Shown: positions 40,535 to 50,191, numbered from the stretch's first letter. The stretch is 64,000 bases of DNA from Ardenticatenales bacterium (GCA_020634575.1 JACKBM010000026.1:1-64000), one strand, 5' to 3'. Translations and numbers: made by a program. The notes: a model not told the origin generated them from the letters alone.

Positions 40535-41480
40535 TCAACCCCTCAGCCTGTAACCAGGCAGCCAGATCAGCCATAACAACTGCCGGGAAATCAGGGGCAT
40601 CTGTTTCGTACCAATGAATGGCGGGATCGTCGCGACGGAACCAGTTGTACTGGCGGCGCACAAAGGCATGGGTGGCAAATTTGATGCGTTCTGTCGCTTC
40701 GGCCAGCGTGGTCTCGCCGGCCAGGTAGGCAAACATCTCGCGATAGCCCAGAGCGCTCATGACTGGCTGTTCCGGCCGGTACCCCGCCGCCAGCAACTCC
40801 CCGACCTCTTTGGCAAAGCCCGCCGCCACCATCTGGTCCACCCGCCTATCAATCCGCTCATAAAGCTGCTCCCGATCCGTCGTCAGCCCAATTAACCGGA
40901 TATCGTAAGGCGGCGCCAGCTTCGCCTGAAGCTGGGAAATCGGCTGGCCCGCCACCAGAGTGACCTCCAGCGCCCGAATCACCCGGCGCCGGTTACGGAA
41001 ATCCAGCCGGGTAGCCGCCACGGGGTCCAGCAGCAACAGCCAGCGACCCAGTTCCTCAGTCGCCAGCTTATCCAGCTCGGCCCGCAGCTCAACCTGCGGC
41101 GGCACCCGCGGGATCCCCCAGCCTTCCACAATTGCGCTGACATACTGCCCCGTTCCCCCGACAACGATGGGCAGGTCGCCGGCAGCCAGCACCGCGTTAA
41201 TAGCCGCATAGGCCATGTCCTGAAAGGTGCCCAGCGACAGGTTCTCATCCGGGGCGGCGATGTTGATCAGATGATGGGGGACAAGAGCCTGCTCCCGCGC
41301 GTCAGGTTTGGCGGTGCCGATATCCATCCCTTTGTAGAAAAGGCGGGAATCTGCCGAAATAATCTGGCCGGAGAAGCGGCCGGCGATCTGGAGGGAAAGG
41401 GCGGTTTTGCCGACGGCGGTGGGACCGAGGATGACCAGCAACCGGCCGGTCACCTGCTCAGGTTTCTCTAGGCGGAACAT
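40518..41480 (-). CDS. miaA: tRNA dimethylallyltransferase
   Basis: 320 aa. The P-loop VILGPTAVGKTALSLQIA, the substrate motif SADSRLFYKGMDIGTAKP, HHLINI, VVGGTGQYVSAIVEG and RRRVIRALEV are diagnostic for MiaA, which transfers an isopentenyl group to A37 of tRNAs reading UNN codons. Length is normal. The last residues are encoded within a strong palindrome. It is followed by dus, giving a two-gene tRNA modification unit on the minus strand. Confidence 0.93.
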   Translation of the reverse strand: MFRLEKPEQVTGRLLVILGPTAVGKTALSLQIAGRFSGQIISADSRLFYKGMDIGTAKPDAREQALVPHHLINIAAPDENLSLGTFQDMAYAAINAVLAAGDLPIVVGGTGQYVSAIVEGWGIPRVPPQVELRAELDKLATEELGRWLLLLDPVAATRLDFRNRRRVIRALEVTLVAGQPISQLQAKLAPPYDIRLIGLTTDREQLYERIDRRVDQMVAAGFAKEVGELLAAGYRPEQPVMSALGYREMFAYLAGETTLAEATERIKFATHAFVRRQYNWFRRDDPAIHWYETDAPDFPAVVMADLAAWLQAEGLTNPTG

Positions 41481-41513
41481 GAACCCGACTGTAGCGCAGT
41501 TAAGCGGTTTTGC

Positions 41514-41885
41514 CTAACCGTCCAGGCTCAGCGCCGGCCAATGTTGGCAGCGCCGCAGGGTGCCGTCAGCGGCCAATTCAACAGCCACCGCATCAACCCG
41601 CCACTCACATTCCTCGGACAAATCATGCTGCAAAAGGTAATGCTCGACAATGGCAAACAAGCGGGTCACTTTAGCTTCGGTTAGGGCGCTTTCAGGTGAG
41701 CCGGGCCAGCCGCCGCGCCGCGTCTTAACCTCTACAAAAACGAGGGCGTCGCCGTCTTGCATGATGAGGTCCATCTCACCGGCCGGGCAGCGCCAATTCT
41801 GCGCCAGCAACCGGTAGCCTTTGCCTGCCAGCATCTGGGCCGCGTAGCGCTCACCCCATTGGCCCAATTGCCGTCTCTCAGCCAC
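41514..41885 (-). CDS. YraN/UPF0102 family nuclease-like protein
   Basis: About 123 aa from GTG 41885; a start at 41915 would run into the upstream gene. The motifs GQWGERYAAQMLAGKGYRLLAQNWR, GEMDLIMQDGDALVFVEVKTRRG and a C-terminal RVDAVAVEL match YraN, a Holliday-junction-resolvase-like fold with the PD-(D/E)xK residues E, D and ExK visible. The cellular role is unsettled. The start overlaps the stop of the glycosyltransferase gene by eight bases. Confidence 0.9.
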   Translation of the reverse strand: MAERRQLGQWGERYAAQMLAGKGYRLLAQNWRCPAGEMDLIMQDGDALVFVEVKTRRGGWPGSPESALTEAKVTRLFAIVEHYLLQHDLSEECEWRVDAVAVELAADGTLRRCQHWPALSLDG

Positions 41886-43164
41886 CCTGCTCACGCTCCT
41901 TGTGCTGACGAGCATCGCCAGGCGGCTGAATCAAATTCAAATATTGGTCTCGCCAGAATCGGGAAAATGGCTCGGTTACCGGCCGGAGTCCCTCGGCCAG
42001 AGACTCCTGCCAATTGGCCAGCGGGCGGTAGCGCCGCTCGCTCGTTTGTACCAGGAGCTTCTCGTAAAGAGCCACCGTGAGGGCCACTGTCTGACGGATA
42101 TCAAAATGGCGACTGGCCGTTTTGGCAGCCGCCCCCATCTGATCACGTACGGCCGCCGAGCTGGCCAGCCCCACCAACGCCCCCGCCAGACCAGAGCCGC
42201 TATGAACCAGGTAACCGGTCTGCTGATTCACCACTGTGTCAGCAATCCCCGGGCTGAACACGGCGGCGATGGGCAAACCCACGGCCATCGCCTCAATCAC
42301 GGTCAGGGGATGGACCTCAGAAACGGAGGCGGTGACGAAAAAATCGGCCGGGGCCAGGAAATTGGGAACATCTTGCGAGGGCACGCTGCCAGCAAATCGC
42401 ACACTGTCGCTTAACCCATGAGACCAGACATACTGCTCCAGCGCTGTTCGCTCTGGTCCGTCACCGACAATGAGCAGGCGCAGCTCAGGGCGGACATCCA
42501 GCGCGAGAGCAAATTGCTGTAGCAGCTGCGGCAGCCGTTTCTCGGCCGACAGCCGCCCCACGTATACGCCGAGGACATCCGTCTCGTCAAAGCCAAAATG
42601 CCGCTTGCTGAATGGCGCCGGCGGCGACCAATAATTGTCCAGCTCAATGCCATTGGGAATGACGGCTATCGGCCGGCGCACGCCAAACTCCTGCATGATA
42701 TGGCGTAACCCATTACTGGGGGCGATCACCGTATCACAATAGTCGGTAAATTGAGGCCAAAACTGTCGCATCATGGCGTCAGACGTGGTTTGAGCCAGGG
42801 AGAAAACAGAACTGGCGTAAAGGTCGTAGCGGGTATGGTTGGTGTAAACGATAGGGGCGTTACTGTAGCGGCTGGCCAGCTCCATGCTCATGACCAGATG
42901 ATGGCAATGCAGGATATCCATCTCTCGCAGCAGCTGCTGGGCATGACGGCTGTAGCGAAAACCAAAATAGTAACCGGTGTCCGCCAGAGGAATAGCTGGG
43001 GAACGAACAACTGAGGGTTCGTCGCCCTCCGGGCCAGGCTCTCCCAGCGTAAAAATCGTTACATCAAGGCCCAGGTCGGTGAGATACTTCTGGTAAAGCG
43101 CCACCATCTGAGTGACACCATTGACGACAGGTTTGTAACAAGCGGTGACAAGGCCTATTTTCAT
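41878..43164 (-). CDS. Glycosyltransferase family 4 (lipid-linked sugar type)
   Basis: 428 aa. The N-terminal Rossmann domain starts with KIGLVTACYKPVVNGVTQMV; the C-terminal domain has VGRLSAEKRLPQLLQQF and the EX7E-like nucleotide-sugar site EVHPLTVIEAMAVGLPIAA. The motif PVVNGVTQ with a conserved HCHH is typical of 1,2-diacylglycerol 3-glucosyltransferases and mannosyl-inositol transferases that make membrane glycolipids. The acceptor is not certain. Overlaps yraN at the 3' end. Confidence 0.85.
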   Translation of the reverse strand: MKIGLVTACYKPVVNGVTQMVALYQKYLTDLGLDVTIFTLGEPGPEGDEPSVVRSPAIPLADTGYYFGFRYSRHAQQLLREMDILHCHHLVMSMELASRYSNAPIVYTNHTRYDLYASSVFSLAQTTSDAMMRQFWPQFTDYCDTVIAPSNGLRHIMQEFGVRRPIAVIPNGIELDNYWSPPAPFSKRHFGFDETDVLGVYVGRLSAEKRLPQLLQQFALALDVRPELRLLIVGDGPERTALEQYVWSHGLSDSVRFAGSVPSQDVPNFLAPADFFVTASVSEVHPLTVIEAMAVGLPIAAVFSPGIADTVVNQQTGYLVHSGSGLAGALVGLASSAAVRDQMGAAAKTASRHFDIRQTVALTVALYEKLLVQTSERRYRPLANWQESLAEGLRPVTEPFSRFWRDQYLNLIQPPGDARQHKEREQGG

Positions 43165-43238
43165 AGTAAACCCCCGGGAACAGCAAGGTTAGGCTACTAT
43201 ACGCTGGCAAGAGGAGATCGTTCTAAAAAGCGAATTGT

Positions 43239-44366
43239 TTAGTCGAAGCCGTTGGCGAGCAACCACCGCCTCAAAGTCGTCAGACCGCGCGTGGCTGCAG
43301 ATTCGGCAATATGTTGGGGATGGCCGCCATAGGAGGCCTGCTCTTCAGCAAAGGAAATATCATTGGCCAGACAAACAAAGATCTGGATTCCGCCAGGGTT
43401 CACGCTGTTGTACACCAGGAGGCACAGATCCGTCCCATACTTGTCGCGCAAATCAGTCGCAACGCGACGGCAGGTGGCAGTAATCGGATCCTCACTCTCG
43501 CGCAAACGCTGCATGGCAGCATCGATATCTTTGCTATCCGCAAAGCGCACCGGCCCATTGGAGACGGCGAGCTCACGCCACTCTCGGTTGATAGCGCCAC
43601 CCGTGCTGACCTCAGCCAGAACCAGGGTCAGCCCATGGCGTGTTAAGTGATCATACATGACCGTTTCCAGGCGGTCACTGCCATTACCATAAACCTGGCT
43701 GCCCAGACGGTCACGGACATTGCGCATCAGACGTTGTAGTTCAATTTCAGCCTGGGCTACTGTCTCGGCCTCTACCCAGATGCGGATATCAGTACGCTCG
43801 CCATAGCTGGCATAATGAACGCGCTGTCTGGCATTTAGCGTCAGATCACGCAGGCGATCTTCGATAATGGTTCGTAGGGCACCGGCCGATCGCAAGATCC
43901 CCCAGCGGGCCACCTTATTGCTGGCTGGTTCTTTACGCAAAAAGGGCAAAATCTCGGTTTCCAACAGGAAAGCCAATTCCATGCGGTTCTTGGGTAAAAG
44001 CACAACCAGACAGGACTGACCCCGGAACATCAGAGCATATTTATCGCTCTCACCGGGCATTCCCAGAACCGCTGCCCCCGTGATACCCGGGTTTTCCGTC
44101 ACCAGCCGATAGCCCAGCAATTTAGCCACCGCCGGCAGCAAGACACCATGCCCGGGTCGCAAATCACCGATGACCAGCACCACATCTGACCGGCTCATGC
44201 TGCCCCAGAGCGCATCAGCCACTAGGTCCTCGACCTCAGCGACAGTAATCATGCAACTGAGCTCCACGTTGATGGAGTGCACAGCACGACCGGCATATTT
44301 TGCTTCAACATCCGGCAGTTCGCTGGTTAGCTGCGTGTCGCTGACTGTAATGACTTCGACTTTCAT
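43239..44366 (-). CDS. CinA-like protein with altered deamidase active site
   Basis: 375 aa with the CinA plan: an N-terminal molybdopterin-binding-like domain (about 1-165, with the beta-strand/GDLRPGHG turn), a middle domain (about 175-250) and a C-terminal CinA domain. In active nicotinamide-nucleotide amidases the latter begins AESCTGG; here it reads AEVSTGGAINREW, so the catalytic Ser position is Val. The later landmark YNSVNPGG also diverges from TGIAGPGG. Either the Ser has moved by one place or the protein is a non-catalytic homologue. Divergent enough that the family call is moderate. Confidence 0.65.
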   Translation of the reverse strand: MKVEVITVSDTQLTSELPDVEAKYAGRAVHSINVELSCMITVAEVEDLVADALWGSMSRSDVVLVIGDLRPGHGVLLPAVAKLLGYRLVTENPGITGAAVLGMPGESDKYALMFRGQSCLVVLLPKNRMELAFLLETEILPFLRKEPASNKVARWGILRSAGALRTIIEDRLRDLTLNARQRVHYASYGERTDIRIWVEAETVAQAEIELQRLMRNVRDRLGSQVYGNGSDRLETVMYDHLTRHGLTLVLAEVSTGGAINREWRELAVSNGPVRFADSKDIDAAMQRLRESEDPITATCRRVATDLRDKYGTDLCLLVYNSVNPGGIQIFVCLANDISFAEEQASYGGHPQHIAESAATRGLTTLRRWLLANGFD

Positions 44367-44434
44367 AGATTGCTTCGGCGTCTCGCCACCCGTTTACCGC
44401 TACGCCTATTTCGCCAGAAACAACAGGCGGTCAA

Positions 44435-44932
44435 TTACTCGGCCTGCTGTCCTAGCTGCAACTGATATTGGCGCATCATCAAATCCGAGTTTCTCAGCTT
44501 CAAAGATAGATCTGCTGCCAGATTGGTCATGAGCTTGTAGCCCAATTCGGGATAAGCGTCACAAAGTCGCATGAGTCGATCGCGGGCTATCGCCATAAGG
44601 CGCGTCTGCTCTTCGACGACACGTGCTGTGGCTGTCCGCATCCCCTGATCAACAAGGGCCACCTCGCCAAACACCTGCCCACGAAATAACTCAACAATGA
44701 CAACAGGCTCGGCCTGCTGCATCTTTCCAACCAGGCCAGGATTCAATAATATTTCCACGCGACCACGAAGAATTACATATAACTCATCAGATTGTGCATT
44801 TTCATGGAAAACTATTTGACCAGCAGCATGATCCGTGATCTCCCCAATGGATTGGATCAGCTCCAGTTGCGTTGCTGACAAACCATCAAACATCGCGGTT
44901 GTAGAAAGAATTGAGGTTGGACCTGAACTCAT
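44435..44932 (-). CDS. Cyclic-nucleotide-binding domain protein (no DNA-binding domain)
   Basis: 165 aa from ATG 44932, supported by AAAGGA at proper spacing; an upstream ATG at 45046 lacks this. It is a single cNMP-binding beta-barrel: LYVILRGRVEILL, a FGEVALVDQGMRTATARVVEE phosphate cassette (G-E-x-A-L...R-T-A) and a closing helix bundle. The cassette keeps the Arg-Thr-Ala that bind cyclic-nucleotide phosphate. The C-terminus is only a short helical tail, so it is a sensor or adaptor rather than a Crp-like regulator. Confidence 0.82.
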   Translation of the reverse strand: MSSGPTSILSTTAMFDGLSATQLELIQSIGEITDHAAGQIVFHENAQSDELYVILRGRVEILLNPGLVGKMQQAEPVVIVELFRGQVFGEVALVDQGMRTATARVVEEQTRLMAIARDRLMRLCDAYPELGYKLMTNLAADLSLKLRNSDLMMRQYQLQLGQQAE

Positions 44933-45085
44933 GATTTCCTTTTGTCCCGCGATAGCTGTCTGCACCCCACCGATGCATTCTAGCATACGGCCAAAGAGGC
45001 GGCAACGAGAAGCCGCCCCGCTGGCCGATACATACGAAACTTTCACTCAAGGACGCTGCAGGCGCCCTTTTAGTAGAGAACGAAA

Positions 45086-46198
45086 TCAGCTCCCGGCAAG
45101 TCGCTCGCGCTTACTTTCAATTGTGTCCATCAACTCCGCAAATGCCTTCGCAAAGCTATCAACACCCTCTTCCTGCAACGTCTCGGTGATCGCTGACAGG
45201 TCGATGCCAAGGCTGGTCAGACCGGCCAATTGCGCTTCCGCTTCAGCCACATCAGCCAACAACTGGTCAGCAACAACACCATGATCGCGGAACGCATCGA
45301 TCGTCGCGGGCGGCATGGTGTTCACCGTTTCCGGGCCGATCAATTCGTCGATGTACATCGTGTCAGGATAACTGGGGTTCTTGGTGCTGGTCGAGGCCCA
45401 GAGCAGCCGTTGTCGGGTGGCACCAGCCGCTTGCAAAGGCGCAAAGGGCTCCCCGTGAAAGATTTCCAGGAAACGCTGGTAGACCACCTTCGCATTGGCA
45501 ATAGCGGCCTTCCCCATCAGCGCCGCAGCCGCCGGCGTCCCGATCGCCTCAAGCTGGGCATCAACTGCCGAATCAACCCGGCTCACAAAGAAGGAAGCCA
45601 CAGAAGCCACATGGGTCGGATCACCGCCGGCCACAATCAGCTTGTGCAGACCATCAAGATAAGCCTGGGCCACCGCCTCGTAATGAGCCATGTTAAACAT
45701 CAGGGTGATGTTGATATTGATACCCCGGCTAATCAGCTCCTTAATGGCCGGGATCCCCGCCGGGGTCGCGGGCACTTTGATCATCAGGTTTGGCCGATCC
45801 ACCGCACTGAAGAGCCGGACAGCTTCAGCAATTGTGCCCGCCGTATCATTGGCCAATAGCGGTGATACTTCCAGGCTAACGTAGCCATCGCCACCATCAC
45901 TTTCCGCATACAGTGGGGCAAACAGGTCGCAGGCGGTGCGGATATCCTCCAGCACCAGCGCCTCATAAATCTCATCCACCGAGGCGCCCGCCGCAACGAG
46001 TGCTTTCATCTGCTCATCATAATCATCGCTGCCGCCAATCGCCTTGGCAAATATGGACGGGTTGGAGGTCATACCGCGCAGACCATCGTTGGCCAGCAAA
46101 TCACGCAGGGTACCGTCAAACAGGTATTTGCGGCGGATATTGTCGTACCAGAAGCTCTGGCCATGGGCATGTAGTTTGACTAAGGGATTGTCACTCAT
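45086..46198 (-). CDS. tal: Transaldolase
   Basis: 370 aa from ATG 46198 (AAAGGA upstream). Landmarks are SFWYDNIRRKYLFDGTLRDL, GMTSNPSIFAKAI, the Schiff-base Lys in NLMIKVPATPAGIPAI and NINITLMFN. Length and N-terminus match the long class 2 bacterial/plant transaldolases that move dihydroxyacetone units in the pentose phosphate pathway. No transketolase or glucose-6-phosphate isomerase lies beside it. Confidence 0.93.
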   Translation of the reverse strand: MSDNPLVKLHAHGQSFWYDNIRRKYLFDGTLRDLLANDGLRGMTSNPSIFAKAIGGSDDYDEQMKALVAAGASVDEIYEALVLEDIRTACDLFAPLYAESDGGDGYVSLEVSPLLANDTAGTIAEAVRLFSAVDRPNLMIKVPATPAGIPAIKELISRGININITLMFNMAHYEAVAQAYLDGLHKLIVAGGDPTHVASVASFFVSRVDSAVDAQLEAIGTPAAAALMGKAAIANAKVVYQRFLEIFHGEPFAPLQAAGATRQRLLWASTSTKNPSYPDTMYIDELIGPETVNTMPPATIDAFRDHGVVADQLLADVAEAEAQLAGLTSLGIDLSAITETLQEEGVDSFAKAFAELMDTIESKRERLAGS

Positions 46199-46299
46199 CG
46201 TTTTTCCTTTGACTAAATGCGCGGGCATCCTTAGCAATCGTGCCGCGCCAGATTCAGAATTAGTTTAGCAGCGTCACCCCATATCCGGTAAGGGACGGA

Positions 46300-47724
46300 T
46301 CAGTGAGCGGGCCAGCGTTGGGTCAGGCCAGACCAGTAATCGACTGAGCTGATTTTGCCAGGCTGCGGCGGGAAGCCCTGGTCTTCATCCGGACCATAAA
46401 TGGTGACGTAGGTGAGCGATTTTTGCCGGCCGAAACCGGTAAAATCGGGCGTCGCCAATACCCGGTTGCGCCAGGTGCCGGTGTCCACGTAATAGCGTTC
46501 GCCGTGCTGGTCGCATTTGAGCAGGGCGACATCCGGCCGGTGCGTGTGTCCCGCCACCACATACAGCATCTCACCGGTCTGGATGACGCTCTCCCGCGCC
46601 GCCAGCGCCGCCACCGGGTTGTTCTCGCGTATCGAGGACAACGCCTGGTCTGACGCTTCTTGCAACACGCCCAGTGGCACACCTAACAGGCTCCAAGGCT
46701 GCAGCTTCAGCACACCCTGGATGATATCAACCGTGTCCAGCTGCCATTTCTTGTCCAGCCGGTCCAGCCAATACAACAGAAATGGATGGTCATGCAGTTC
46801 GTCCAGCAGGATCTTGGCGACCGGCTCCAGCGCCTTCGACCAGATATCCCGGCGGGTAAACCGCGGGTCCGGGATATTCAGCATAAAGTTCAGGACCGCG
46901 CTCTGCGGGCGCAGATCATCAAATTCCAGGATGCGTAGATAGACCCGGCGCAATAGCGGATCGCGCCGAATATGTTCATCCGAGTGATAGGCGCGGAACA
47001 ACGGCCCCATGCGGGCGGCAAACTGCAGTGCCACAAAATCGCCCAGCGGCGCCGCCATATAATCAGCGTTGGGCAGATGCATCGGGATGGTTTTCTCCTC
47101 GCGCAGATCCTGGTTGAAATTGATGTAATCGTACTCGTGCCCATGCCGCACCAGAGTCCGTTCCGCCTGAAACGGGATCACATTGGGGAAAGGAGCCGGG
47201 CTATCCGGCATACCCAATAGCTGGCGCACTTTGCGCCGGATGGCCGGCGTGGCGTTGGCATGACGATCATGGTTACCCGGCAAATAATGGAGATAGACCG
47301 GTACCGGAAACTCCTTCTCATACATCTCAGGGATGTCGACGTAGAAGCCTCGGCCCAGACGCTGGAAAATCGACAAAACGTCATTCACGGTGCTGCCCGG
47401 AGCGGCGATGGCGTCGAGGATGTGGAGGACGCGGGCTTCAGTGGCCGTCCCAGCCTGATTAGCGGGCAAATACGGCTTGGCGAGCATCTCATCCCCTTCC
47501 CACCAGAGAGGAGTCCGCGTGATCTCGAAGATGTCGCCAGCGTAGACGAGGTCCAGCCGGCGGGCCTTGTTGCGGATTGCTTCAGCGGCGAGGTCGGAAA
47601 TGAAACGGGCGAACGCCTTGGCCGGCAAGTTCCGGGTAAAACGAACCTGGTCATAACCATCACCGGCCGGTATCGTATACGAAATCTCTTCCTCAAAATG
47701 CAGATCAGAAATGACGACTAACAT
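46300..47724 (-). CDS. Calcineurin-like metallophosphoesterase
   Basis: 474 aa. The two-metal site motifs appear in order: DLHFE at the N-terminus, YAGDIFEI, LPGNHDRHAN, a further His in VRHGHEYD, and VVAGHTHRPDV near the C-terminus. Large insertions between GNHD and GHTH make it longer than the typical 250-300 residues. Substrate could be a nucleotide, phospholipid or UDP-sugar; nothing in the context decides. It has its own divergent promoter region facing the MoaD-like gene. Confidence 0.87.
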   Translation of the reverse strand: MLVVISDLHFEEEISYTIPAGDGYDQVRFTRNLPAKAFARFISDLAAEAIRNKARRLDLVYAGDIFEITRTPLWWEGDEMLAKPYLPANQAGTATEARVLHILDAIAAPGSTVNDVLSIFQRLGRGFYVDIPEMYEKEFPVPVYLHYLPGNHDRHANATPAIRRKVRQLLGMPDSPAPFPNVIPFQAERTLVRHGHEYDYINFNQDLREEKTIPMHLPNADYMAAPLGDFVALQFAARMGPLFRAYHSDEHIRRDPLLRRVYLRILEFDDLRPQSAVLNFMLNIPDPRFTRRDIWSKALEPVAKILLDELHDHPFLLYWLDRLDKKWQLDTVDIIQGVLKLQPWSLLGVPLGVLQEASDQALSSIRENNPVAALAARESVIQTGEMLYVVAGHTHRPDVALLKCDQHGERYYVDTGTWRNRVLATPDFTGFGRQKSLTYVTIYGPDEDQGFPPQPGKISSVDYWSGLTQRWPAH

Positions 47725-47850
47725 AAACTCTCATTACCTGGGCCACAGCCGGGTCGGGAACAGTCGCCGCATTGTAACACATGCCGCTTTTCTGCGGGCG
47801 ATTACCGGCCGGTGAGGGGCCCTTCATGGCGGCAAAGTGGTCGCATAAGC

Positions 47851-47864
47851 ACCTCATTTGAGGT
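47851..47864. promoter_or_regulatory. Candidate operator palindrome in divergent promoter region
   Basis: ACCTCATTTGAGGT is a 6+6 bp dyad in the 275-base gap between the divergent phosphoesterase and MoaD-like genes. The rest of the gap holds one exact ACCGGCCGGT and no gene. Confidence 0.3.
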
Positions 47865-47999
47865 AAGATGTAGGCATTCTTTCTAACTGAACTAGCCCTT
47901 CTCGTTGGCTGCGTAGCATTACAAATTGAACCAGCGTCACCTGAGCAGTGGGTCGCAGCCCACCGGCCGGCGCTTTTCAACAACCCGGTTATAGATCCA

Positions 48000-48218
48000 A
48001 TGAAAGTAGAAATTAAAGCGACTGGTAGCTTACGCCCTTTGGTCCCCCCAGGTACCATCGTGAGCGATGTGGCCACGGTGGGCGACGCTGTGGCGCGTCT
48101 GGAGCTGCCGGAAACCGGCGAGATGTTGCTGCTGCTGAATGGCGATATGGCCTTCTGGCAGACAGAATTGAGTGACGGCGATATCGTCACGCTGGTACCA
48201 GCGATGAGTGGGGGCTGA
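48000..48218 (+). CDS. MoaD/ThiS-like ubiquitin-fold sulfur carrier
   Basis: 72 aa ending in the di-glycine SGG needed for adenylation and thiocarboxylation. The pattern V-x-L-x...LNGDMAFWQTELSDGDIVTLVPAMSGG is that of MoaD-like carriers. It sits 15 bases ahead of the aldehyde:ferredoxin oxidoreductase gene. In many archaea and anaerobes such a carrier adjoins this enzyme and supplies sulfur for the tungsten-pyranopterin cofactor, so that role is inferred. Confidence 0.88.
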   Translation: MKVEIKATGSLRPLVPPGTIVSDVATVGDAVARLELPETGEMLLLLNGDMAFWQTELSDGDIVTLVPAMSGG

Positions 48219-48233
48219 CAAGGAGGCATAGCC

Positions 48234-50150
48234 ATGACTGTTGGTGGTAGTTGGGGCAAATTCCTGCACGTGAATCTGAGCTCGGGTGAGCATTGGATTG
48301 AGGAGCCGCCGGACGAGCTGTATCTTAAGCTGGCGGGCGGCCGGGCGCTGGTGGCCTATTTACTGCTACGGGATTTACCGGCCGGTGCCGATCCCCTCGG
48401 CCCGGACAATCTCCTGATTTTCGCGCCGGGCGTCCTGCAAGGCACCAGCCTGCCTGGCAGCGGCCGCCATGGCGTCGGCGCCAAGAGCCCGCTGACCGGC
48501 GCCATCGCCAGCTCCGAAGCCGGCGGCTGGTGGGGTGATGAATTTAAACGCACCGGTTTTGATGCGCTCATCGTCCATGGCCAGGCCGAAACGCCAGCCT
48601 ATCTCTGGATTAAGGATGGTGAGGTCGAGATTCGCTCGGCTGACCACCTCTGGGGCAAGGATACGGCGGACGTGGAATGGGCCATTCAGGGCGAATTAGA
48701 TGACAAACGCATTCGCGTCGCCCAATGCGGCGTCGCCGGCGAAAACAAGGTGCTGTTTGCCAATGTCATCAACGACATCAATCGGGCCGCCGGTCGCGGC
48801 GGCCTGGGCGCTGTCATGGGCAGCAAGAACCTGAAAGCTGTCGCCGTGCGCGGTCGTATGCGCCTGCCCGTCAGCAACCGCAAGCGGACCACCCCAGTCG
48901 CCAAATGGCTGGCTGACAACTATGAGACCAAAGCGGCCTGGGCGGTCAACATGGGTACCATTGGTGGCGTCAACTCGCTGACGCCCATCAGCGCCTTGCC
49001 CACCAATAACTTCAGCGAGCCCTATTTCCCGGGCCACGAAAGCATCAGCGGTGAACTTCTCCGCGAAACGATCCTCCTGGAGCGGGATACCTGCGCGGCC
49101 TGCCCGATTAACTGCAAACAGGTCGTCGAATACGATGGCGGTGACTTCCCGGACAGCCCCTACTTCCGTTCGGATTACATCAACAAGGTAAAAGTTGCCA
49201 AAGAGTATGGCGGGCCGGAGTATGAGACCCTGGCCAGCCTGGGCAGCGCCTGCGGCGTCTCCGACATGCTGGCTGTCAACAAAGCCAACGAGCACACCGC
49301 CCGCTGGGGCATGGACTCAATCAGCCTCGGCATGACCATCTCCTTCACGATGGAATGTGTCAAGAATGGCTTGCTGACGGCTGAACAGACCGGTGGCTTC
49401 CTGCCGACCTGGGGCGACGCCGCCGGCATGTTGGAGGCCGTCGAGATGATCGCTCACCGGCGCGGCTTCGGCGCCCGGATGGCTGATGGCTCTAAGCGGC
49501 TGGCTGAATGGATCGGCAACGGCGCCGAGCAATATCTGGTCGAGGTCAAGGGGCAGGAGCTGCCCATGCATGAGCCGCGGGCCAAGCAAGCGCTCGGTGT
49601 TGGCTACGCTACCGCTCCGGTCGGCGCTGACCATATGATGAACATGCACGATACCGGCTACATGGCGCCCGGCGACAACCTGAATCGGGTCGCCGCCGTC
49701 CAGGAATTTGAGCCGATGGCTTTTGACGACCTGGGGCCGCAGAAGATGGAGCTGTTCTATCACGAGGTCAACTGGCGCCACGCCACTGACTGCGCCCTGG
49801 TCTGTCATTTCTATCCCTACGATTACACGCACGTTGCCGAAGCGCTCAGCGGCGTCACCGGCCACGACTATGCGCCGCAGGATCTGCTGGCAATTGGCGA
49901 ACGGGCCCAAACCCTGAGCCGTTTGTTCAACCTGCGCGAAGGGTTCTCCGAAGAGGATGACCGGCTACCCGAGCGGGTGATGAAAGCCTTTAACAAGGGA
50001 CCGCTCAAGGACAAGGCGATCACCCCGGAGAAGTTCCGTACGGCCCGTAACTACTGGTACGAGCTGATGGGCTGGACCCAGGATGGCGTGCCGACGTCAG
50101 AACGGCTGGAAAAGTTGGGATTGTCCGGGCTGCTGGAAGGAATTGCCTAG
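48234..50150 (+). CDS. aor: Aldehyde:ferredoxin oxidoreductase, tungsten-pterin family
   Basis: 638 aa with AAGGAGG shortly before the ATG. The N-terminus GSWGKFLHVNLSSGEHWIEE, the pterin-binding loop GRGGLGAVMGSKNLKAVAVRG, and the iron-sulfur cysteines in DTCAACPINCKQ with a distal Cys in DCALVCHF are family marks. Enzymes of this class oxidise aldehydes to acids or reduce acids with ferredoxin, using W (sometimes Mo). The upstream MoaD-like gene supports cofactor dependence. A good intrinsic terminator follows. Confidence 0.92.
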   Translation: MTVGGSWGKFLHVNLSSGEHWIEEPPDELYLKLAGGRALVAYLLLRDLPAGADPLGPDNLLIFAPGVLQGTSLPGSGRHGVGAKSPLTGAIASSEAGGWWGDEFKRTGFDALIVHGQAETPAYLWIKDGEVEIRSADHLWGKDTADVEWAIQGELDDKRIRVAQCGVAGENKVLFANVINDINRAAGRGGLGAVMGSKNLKAVAVRGRMRLPVSNRKRTTPVAKWLADNYETKAAWAVNMGTIGGVNSLTPISALPTNNFSEPYFPGHESISGELLRETILLERDTCAACPINCKQVVEYDGGDFPDSPYFRSDYINKVKVAKEYGGPEYETLASLGSACGVSDMLAVNKANEHTARWGMDSISLGMTISFTMECVKNGLLTAEQTGGFLPTWGDAAGMLEAVEMIAHRRGFGARMADGSKRLAEWIGNGAEQYLVEVKGQELPMHEPRAKQALGVGYATAPVGADHMMNMHDTGYMAPGDNLNRVAAVQEFEPMAFDDLGPQKMELFYHEVNWRHATDCALVCHFYPYDYTHVAEALSGVTGHDYAPQDLLAIGERAQTLSRLFNLREGFSEEDDRLPERVMKAFNKGPLKDKAITPEKFRTARNYWYELMGWTQDGVPTSERLEKLGLSGLLEGIA

Positions 50151-50191
50151 ATAACGCGGCGGCCCGGCGCCGCCCTCATGTCAACATTTAT

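Noticed and set aside
47705..48259. Minus-strand 184-codon frame over the MoaD-like gene
   Set aside because: Overlaps the divergent promoter region and the MoaD-like gene completely and has no recognisable domain.
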